21,917 bases of DNA, taken from Didymodactylos carnosus. Lineage: Eukaryota; Rotifera; Eurotatoria; Philodinida; Philodinidae. The notes below the pieces were generated by a model. The model was not told the DNA's origin and ran no database searches. It saw nothing but the letters and a program-made list of their open reading frames with translations. Positions 16,356-21,917 of this stretch are shown in pieces. Made by a program: the position numbers and the translations under genes. The stretch spans positions 1 to 21,917 of the forward strand of contig CAJNOQ010002985.1 of assembly GCA_905250885.1 (NCBI GenBank), written 5' to 3'. Position 1 is the stretch's first letter, and each line of letters starts with the position of its first letter.

Positions 16356-18008
16356 GAAAAACTATATATTTTTCGAAAGAATATCATTCGATAGCCCGTG
16401 AAATTCTCTACAAACTGAGCTGGTCAGAATATCTAGACAGATGGGATCAATCAAAAGAAGCGTTTGGGTGTTATATATGTAGTACAGTGTTTTATAATCA
16501 TAAGAACTCCCTTGTTTTTGATTTTTCAGTAAAAGCTGGAACCAATCTAAATACTATTTTGAATAGCCCGAATCTTTTTGTATCAGATGAGGTGCATATC
16601 GCCATTTTATGAGGAAAATTGATAATAGGGTTTCTGAAAAACCTGTAGGCTAGAAAACCAAGTCCTTTGTTTTGGATTAAACAACTTTGCAAAGCATAGA
16701 GCCTGATAGAGTAACGAATTCTCAAAGTAAGATATCTCCCGGCTGTCCATGATGCTCTTTCAGCCAACTGTAGTCCATTTACGAATGGCTACACCGAAAT
16801 ATTTTGGTGATTCTCACCCGCTTTGTACACCGAGTGTACTATCTACTGCAAGTAGTCCGACTTCATGATAGACATAAAGTACTACCTACCCTGAAAAAAT
16901 CACGATTCCATCTGTTCTCGTTCACGAGAAAAGCGAAATGTACGTTTTTCACGCGTATAACTTCTCGAACTTTACTCTAGTCGAAAAATTCCATATCTAC
17001 AGAACGAAAAGTTCCGGAAGCCTAAAAGTTTGGATTTATAGGCTTTCGAACATGCTCTATAAGATGAGACTCCTTGGGAAAAAATCTGAAATGGTCATTG
17101 AGTGCGCTTCTGTGAGAAACAGTCGTCTTTCTCGTGCAGTGACTCATATGAGTATGAAAAGAGAAATTTGGATCTTTCAAGTTCAGAGATGAAAACGGAT
17201 TTCCGAACATTAAAATCGTTCCTAGCTTCAAAGGATCCCTCCGGATAAGACTGCAGATCTGCCACTCCCTTGAAACTAAACTATTATGTTATGGTTGGAT
17301 AAAGGATTGTTAGGCACATCCGAACCTGTTGTCGGTTCTCTAAAATTGCTTGTCCTTGGCTGGAAAATCAAGTTTTTCTCATATAGTCTCCAATGTGGAG
17401 TGATTTTGATTAAACATGCTGCAACTCGGCAATGAAAGCAGATATCGGAAATCGATTTCCACCAATAAACTCCTCATCAAATTCTGCACAAAATCATCTT
17501 TTTGTGTCCATAAGAAATTTTACTCCTGTTCATTGAAAACACAAAACATAGCCTTAAAATCAGAAAATTCAAAACTTTCGGGGAACTTGAAATTTCAATA
17601 ACTTGAATACTTTTTAAATAACACCTCCACCAAACTTTCTCCAGAACGTCTTAGCTACTATAGTAAAATTTTGGCCAAAAAATATTTTGTCCGACCAGAG
17701 ATATTGTAGCAGAAAGTTCGATCCGACGTGAAAAACTCGGCATCGACGGATAGGCTCAAACCATATAAAACCTACCACTATTTATATCGACCTTTGACGT
17801 TCGTGACGATACCTACCTGATATTATAGAGCTCAGCAAGCTAAACTGAATGGTGAAAACCGCAAGCCTCTAGCATTGTTAGAAAAAACGTTATATCCATT
17901 TTACCTCCATAACAAGTTAAATGCATTTTCGTCATTTTTCCGATGGATTCGGCTTAGCTTGTAGAATATCTGCTGACCATACTCCCTAAGTTAGAACCTT
18001 GAAATTGG
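16356..18008. other. Intergenic, no gene recognised
   Basis: Several short frames lack any family motif. A stretch near 16380-16480 in the frame of the PobA relic (EYHSIAREILYKLSWSEYLD) looks weakly protein-like but does not match the usual C-terminus of that enzyme. GTACAC-CGA-GTGTAC near 16827 is a short inverted repeat. Confidence 0.4.
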
Positions 18009-18316
18009 TATCAAATGAAAGAGTGCGCCGAGTTCTACATATTTTTCGAGGAAGAAAAGTTATGCAGCACCTCGGGATCTTGAGATGAAGATTTCTGAAA
18101 AAGCCGGTTTTCTAGAAAATCTAGTTTCTCATTTTGTGGAGAACTGAAGGGGCTGTGCAATGATATGGCTGAAAAAGTTCTGCAAGAAACTTTAAGATCA
18201 CTAGGTTTTATAGAAAACCGGGTTTTTCAGAAATCTTCATCTCAAGATCCCGAGGTGCAGCATAACTTTTCTTCATCGAAAAATATATAGAACTCGGCGC
18301 GCTCTTTCATTTGATA
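18009..18316. repeat. Foldback element, arms about 115 bp
   Basis: Left arm 18009-18124 and right arm 18201-18316 are near-identical reverse complements. Shared segments include ATCAAATGAAAGAG, CGCCGAGTTCTA, GAAGAAAAGTTATGC and CACCTCGGGATCTTGAGATG. The spacer is about 76 bp. The outermost bases are TA on each side, which could be a TA target duplication with ends TCAAATGAAAGAG, or just part of the palindrome. No coding capacity. Confidence 0.85.
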
Positions 18317-18649
18317 GTAGTTAATATTATTCTGAGCTATTAAGTTGGAAGAATAAAGGGTAATCTCATAGTGAGGGGAGCCCTTGCTTATATGAATAGT
18401 TCGATGAAAACATAACAGTCATTCTTTTCTTACTTTCTTGTCTTTTATATCTATCTGTATCTTTGTAAAATCTTAGTCTTTCTTATTAGCCTTAATTTTT
18501 CTCTTTCTCCAGCAGTTTTTGATCAATCACAGATGAGGCAAAAATTCTGCATTAAATTTGCTTTTTGACACAGCGTTGCGATGAAATGTCGTAGAGACTT
18601 CATCCTTTTTTTGTCGTATAAATACAAACTTAACGTGTACTAATTTTCA
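18317..18649. other. Intergenic, no gene seen
   Basis: No coding, RNA or repeat signal recognised. Confidence 0.4.
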
Positions 18650-18674
18650 TTCTTTGTTTTTAAATAACAAAGAA
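18650..18674. repeat. Perfect 9-bp hairpin
   Basis: TTCTTTGTT (18650-18658) pairs perfectly with AACAAAGAA (18666-18674) around a 7-nt loop. A short tandem AAGTTC array follows. Confidence 0.6.
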
Positions 18675-18686
18675 CTTCTCAAGATT

Positions 18687-18706
18687 AAGTTCAAGTTCAA
18701 GTTCAA
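18687..18706 (+). repeat. AAGTTC hexamer tandem, three-plus units
   Basis: AAGTTC is repeated head to tail three times, plus a partial unit. Confidence 0.7.
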
Positions 18707-20366
18707 ATTTATTTTGCATAAACAAGGACATCACAAAAGAAAGTAAACGTTAAGTAATTTATAACATCTGATAAACAGAAGCCTTAGTGATACGTGTATA
18801 ACTAAAAACAAACAAAATAAGAGAGCATTCCCCAATGAACAAAGAGAAGATAAAATAAATACAAATAGAGTTGTTTAAGTCAAACCCAATTCCCGTCAAA
18901 GCATCTCCTTAAAAACTTTGTGACTATTCTGAGTATAAAGATAAAGGTAGTTTTAAAGTGTTTCTGGTTAGAGCAGCCAGAAAAACGCTTTATCCTTTTT
19001 TCAGATCAAGTCTTTTAGGCTATATTCAACTTTATTTTTTTAATTTCATAGTCTCAAACGGTACAATGGCTATGCTATTCACCTATATTTACTTCGTAAA
19101 AAAATTTAATTGCAAAGTAAATAAATTTTTTGACTTGAAAGCAAATTCCTTCAGACCCATGGAAATTATGACCCAATTGTTTGAAAATATGGCTTGAGAA
19201 CAAGGTTATTCAAGAGTTTTTACGAACAAATTACTTTTAAAAACTGAGTGCAAGATTGTTCTAGTTTTCTTACTCTATGGCAGAACTTGCCCAGCTCTTC
19301 TCCGCATCTGTCGAGCAGAAATCGACAATATATATTGTACGGAAGGGAGTCTACACTTGATTTGAATAAATACGATCCTCACAACATTTCTCAGGTATCC
19401 TGGGTGCGAGCGCCCATCGAAGGTAGGCGTGGGAATTGTTTTGAATTTAAAAATACTATTAGACCTCTGAGAATCGGGGAAGAGTTTTGGGAAAGCTTTT
19501 AGATTCACAGTAGATTACGAGGCTTATAGCTCACCTTGTTTTATAAAGTCGTTTTCATGCTCTTTTACCTATAAAAACACGGTTTTCAAAAATTTTGACT
19601 TGAATTTCCGACAGGAAAGGCAAAATCAGCTGGCTCATTTTCACTGTGAACCGTAAGAACGCTCTAGCACAGGAACGAAAAGGAACTGAGAAACACGCAT
19701 ACAGTCTTTTTTAGAAGGCTATCTACTGAAGATATCCATCGCAAAATATCGACTCTATCTCTCTTCAAAACAGACTTAGCTACTTTCAAAGGCAATATCG
19801 AACTTTTTTTCTCGTCAAAGTCTCACTCGATTTTTTGCGTCAAAAATTTATTTGAAAAGTTCGAAAAAGTATTGTCTAAATCAGTTTTTCAGGTGGATTC
19901 AGGAAAAAAGCTTTGAGGTTTCTAGCTCTTACTGTTAAAAAGCTGTAGCCTACTTCCTATAACAAGCGCCTTTTTTTTAACACTGGCTCTCTTCAGTTTT
20001 TCGTCCGTTTTGACGTCAAAAAATTAATTCTCCTCAAAAAAAGAACTTGGTGAGATTCAGTTCGACGAGTTGCATCTACCTATGTAAAAAAATCGAAAAA
20101 GTATAAAGCGCTCTGATTTTGAATTTACTTAACCTTACATGATATATGACATAATGTCAAACTTTACTTTTACATTTTTCTGCAGAAGTGCAATTTGTTC
20201 GGTTCTGTTCCTTGACTGTACAAGGATTGTCTTTGTGTAATAAACTTGCAGCATATTTGTTCGTACGTTGATGAATTATCTAGTGTTAGAAAAACTATCT
20301 ACTAGTTAAAAATATTCTAGTGAAAATCGCGATCCTGCACACTTGGAAATTGTGCACTTCACCGAA
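18707..20366. other. Intergenic, no gene recognised
   Basis: Open frames of up to about 84 codons near 18958-19508 overlap on opposite strands and have no motif. I see no transposon ends or RNA gene. Confidence 0.4.
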
Positions 20367-20722
20367 TCACATGCGTTCCTCGTAAATCGGGATAGATATC
20401 TGTGGTTTCTTTTCATCTAAAATATAAGATTCAAGCGTTAGTTCTTGTAAAGAGAGTTTCGATTGCATCGATCCAGACTCCAGAGGAGAGAGAGAGAATA
20501 CTCGTTCCAGCAAAAAACCGTAACCAACTATTAATTGTGTTTTTTCTGACAAACGGTGTAATCGTTTAAGGGTTGCCCCTCTCTTTTTTCACCTTGTTGC
20601 CAAATGCGAAGTACACGTCCGATTGAGTCCCAATTTATAGCAGAGACAGAACATCGAGAAAGAAAATCGATGTATATTTGCCATGTTCTTGTATGGATTT
20701 TCTGGAACACTCCAGTTTTCAT
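20367..20722 (-). pseudogene. Unrecognised coding relic with a frameshift
   Basis: Two overlapping minus-strand frames read as one protein of about 118 residues if a shift occurs in the A-run near 20540-20546. The first part has RTWQIYIDFLSRCSVSAINW and then GRVLRIWQQGEKREGQPL; the second has LLERVFSLSPLESGS and ends SIPIYEERM with TGA. Composition is protein-like (Trp, Tyr, charged residues well mixed). A 3' splice-like TTCCAG precedes the first part at about 20700. I do not recognise the family; an exon of a decayed gene or transposon protein is likely. The frameshift could also be a sequencing error in the homopolymer. Confidence 0.4.
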
Positions 20723-21165
20723 CCAGTCACATTAGGATGCCTCGAAAAAATGGTCCGATCGAGCTCAAATTTTTATCACAGATACTTCAGACCTTACCTC
20801 AGGATGAAAATTGTTTTTTAGAAAAATATTCTTTCCTTCTCGATATATTCAAAAAATCCTGTATAGAAAACCGATTTTTGATTTTAAAATCCTTCTCACA
20901 CCGAAAGTTGCAATCGAAAATGCTAAAAAAAAGTTTTCAATCTAAGATAGAATTTGAAATATGTGTGGTAAAGATTTGTGCTCGATTGGACCAATTTTTT
21001 CGGTGGGACGTAATCTGACTGGATTGAAGGGACTAATGAAAAACACATTTCGAGAAAATCTTTGAAAAAATCTTTTTTATGGTAAAAAATTTAAAAGACT
21101 TGAAGGACATAAAAACTCAAAAAATCCCTTAATATCTCAGCGCTATATTGTTTTGAAGTCTTCAA
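20723..21165. other. Intergenic, no convincing gene
   Basis: A 111-codon open frame spans 20683-21018 but is AT-driven, has no motif, and begins inside the minus-strand relic. Nothing else is recognised. Confidence 0.4.
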
Positions 21166-21422
21166 ACAATTTTTTCGAATTCAGCGTTAAAAATTGAATA
21201 TGAAAATGGTGTTTGATTAATTTCAAAGTTAAAAGCTTGTCTAGCATGGATATCACAAACCAGTCCTCCAAAGTGCCAGAATGTAATTTTACAAACCTAA
21301 CTATTTTTTTGTATTCAGGGTTGAGGCCGTCATTTGCATGTCATTCAACTTGCTGAAAGTTCAGCTGTAAAAGTACGGTTTGCTTTTTTTAAAGTTTTGT
21401 TTTGTTGCTGATAACTTCAATT
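21166..21422 (+). repeat. Dispersed repeat, copy C
   Basis: Diverged direct-orientation copy of 888-1140, ending at TTTTGTTTTGTTGCTGATAA just before the palindrome and partial exon below. The third copy of the family is the inverted arm ending near 1763. Confidence 0.7.
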
Positions 21423-21454
21423 TATTAATATCATTGATAATTATTTATTAATAA

Positions 21455-21486
21455 TTAGATTAACATTAATACTAATGTTAATCTAA
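21455..21486. repeat. Perfect 14-bp hairpin at a sequence junction
   Basis: Arms TTAGATTAACATTA (21455-21468) and TAATGTTAATCTAA (21473-21486) are perfect complements around ATAC. It falls between the end of the dispersed repeat and the start of the exon-like sequence. The left arm contains an AG that could serve as a splice acceptor. Confidence 0.7.
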
Positions 21487-21917
21487 ATGAATATTATGGT
21501 CACACATTACATGTTATTCATATTATTGAACGTATATTATTAACATTATTTAATCAATCAAATGAAACAAATTATTATATTCTATTTTTTGATGATTTAA
21601 AAGATAAACTTAGCAATAGTAATAATTCAATATTATATTTATTAAGACAATGTTTAATTGAACATATTCAATCAAATATGCGTTGTTCAACAACAAAACT
21701 TCGTTTAATCATTTCATTTCTATCACAAGAGTATACTACATTTTATACAGAAGAAAAACCACTATTTATATTTTATAATGATATAACATCGGTCTTGGTG
21801 GAAAATATCGAAAGGAAAAATGTCGAAAAGGAAAATGTCGATAAAAAAAGAGCAAAACGTCGAAGAGGAAAATGTAGAAGAACAAAATGCCGAAAAGGCA
21901 AACGTCCAAAGCGGATA
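21459..21917 (+). CDS. Partial exon, DDX60-like N-terminal region (incomplete)
   Basis: The frame is open for 153 codons to the window edge, after a TAG at 21456-21458 whose final AG could be a splice acceptor. Residues about 12-31 give EYYGHTLHVIHIIERILLTL, then YYILFFDD (about 39-46), LLRQCLIEHIQSN (about 61-73) and TEEKPLFIFYND (about 97-108). The order His-Leu-x-x-hydrophobic-x-x-x-Glu-Arg, Phe-Phe, Leu-Leu-Arg-x-x-Leu-Ile-x-His is what I know from the N-terminal domain of DDX60/Ski2-type helicases, which sense or process RNA. Helicase motifs would lie beyond the window. From about residue 115 the frame runs through a minisatellite and becomes a lysine/arginine tail, so it may be a broken gene. 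Confidence 0.4.
   Translation, partial: MNINTNVNLNEYYGHTLHVIHIIERILLTLFNQSNETNYYILFFDDLKDKLSNSNNSILYLLRQCLIEHIQSNMRCSTTKLRLIISFLSQEYTTFYTEEKPLFIFYNDITSVLVENIERKNVEKENVDKKRAKRRRGKCRRTKCRKGKRPKRI
21801..21917 (+). repeat. Degenerate minisatellite, about 15-bp unit
   Basis: Seven or so units related to GAAAATGTCGAAAAG, with lengths of 14-19 bp (for example GAAAATATCGAAAG, GAAAATGTAGAAGAA, CAAAATGCCGAAAAG), continuing past the window end. The 15-bp period keeps one reading frame open, giving a basic, cysteine-containing repeat peptide. Confidence 0.75.

Noticed and set aside
20683..21018. 111-codon plus-strand frame
   Set aside because: AT-biased lysine/phenylalanine-rich sequence with no motif, overlapping a better minus-strand coding relic.

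Overview
This window looks like AT-rich, gene-poor invertebrate DNA. My best guess is a bdelloid rotifer such as Adineta or Rotaria. That is an inference from the mix of content: an intronless bacterial-type flavin monooxygenase, a decayed second bacterial-type hydroxylase, kinesin-light-chain-like TPR debris, a Penelope/GIY-YIG-type retroelement scrap, a DDX60-like exon, and many short non-autonomous DNA transposons. No rRNA, tRNA, CRISPR array or bacterial operon is visible. Only one complete protein gene is convincing; almost all other open frames are short and look like chance.

Layout. 1-2400: TCGA-rich non-coding DNA, then a large inverted repeat (1015-1763) with a TPR gene fragment lodged in its right arm. 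2400-7460: dispersed repeats, including the first copy of a small foldable element, a TGGACA-rich patch, a TA-flanked element with 15-bp inverted ends (4142-4856), a hairpin-rich MITE built from TAATC/GATTA motifs (5246-5630), and five copies of a 15-bp motif (5644-6552). 7464-7628 and 8419-9363 are two non-autonomous elements with 8-bp target duplications; the second has mirror-image arrays of a 15-bp motif in its ends. 9545-12607: a 53-bp direct repeat brackets a segment holding a GIY-YIG endonuclease relic and a foldback MITE (11080-11934) with its own target duplication. 13469-13717: a possible zinc-knuckle (gag-like) relic.

13933-15942 is the centre of interest. An intact 435-residue FAD monooxygenase (14300-15607) sits between two inverted arms of about 250-270 bp. 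Directly outside the right arm lies the C-terminal part of a 4-hydroxybenzoate 3-monooxygenase (PobA-type) pseudogene (16001-16355) with four in-frame stops. Two aromatic-ring flavin hydroxylases of bacterial type therefore sit side by side, one alive and one decaying, and a palindromic rearrangement lies at the boundary.

16356-21917: mostly unassigned DNA with a foldback element (18009-18316), an unrecognised frameshifted coding relic (20367-20722), a diverged second copy of the repeat seen at 888-1140, and finally a partial exon resembling the N-terminal region of DDX60-like helicases, running into a 15-bp minisatellite and off the end of the window.
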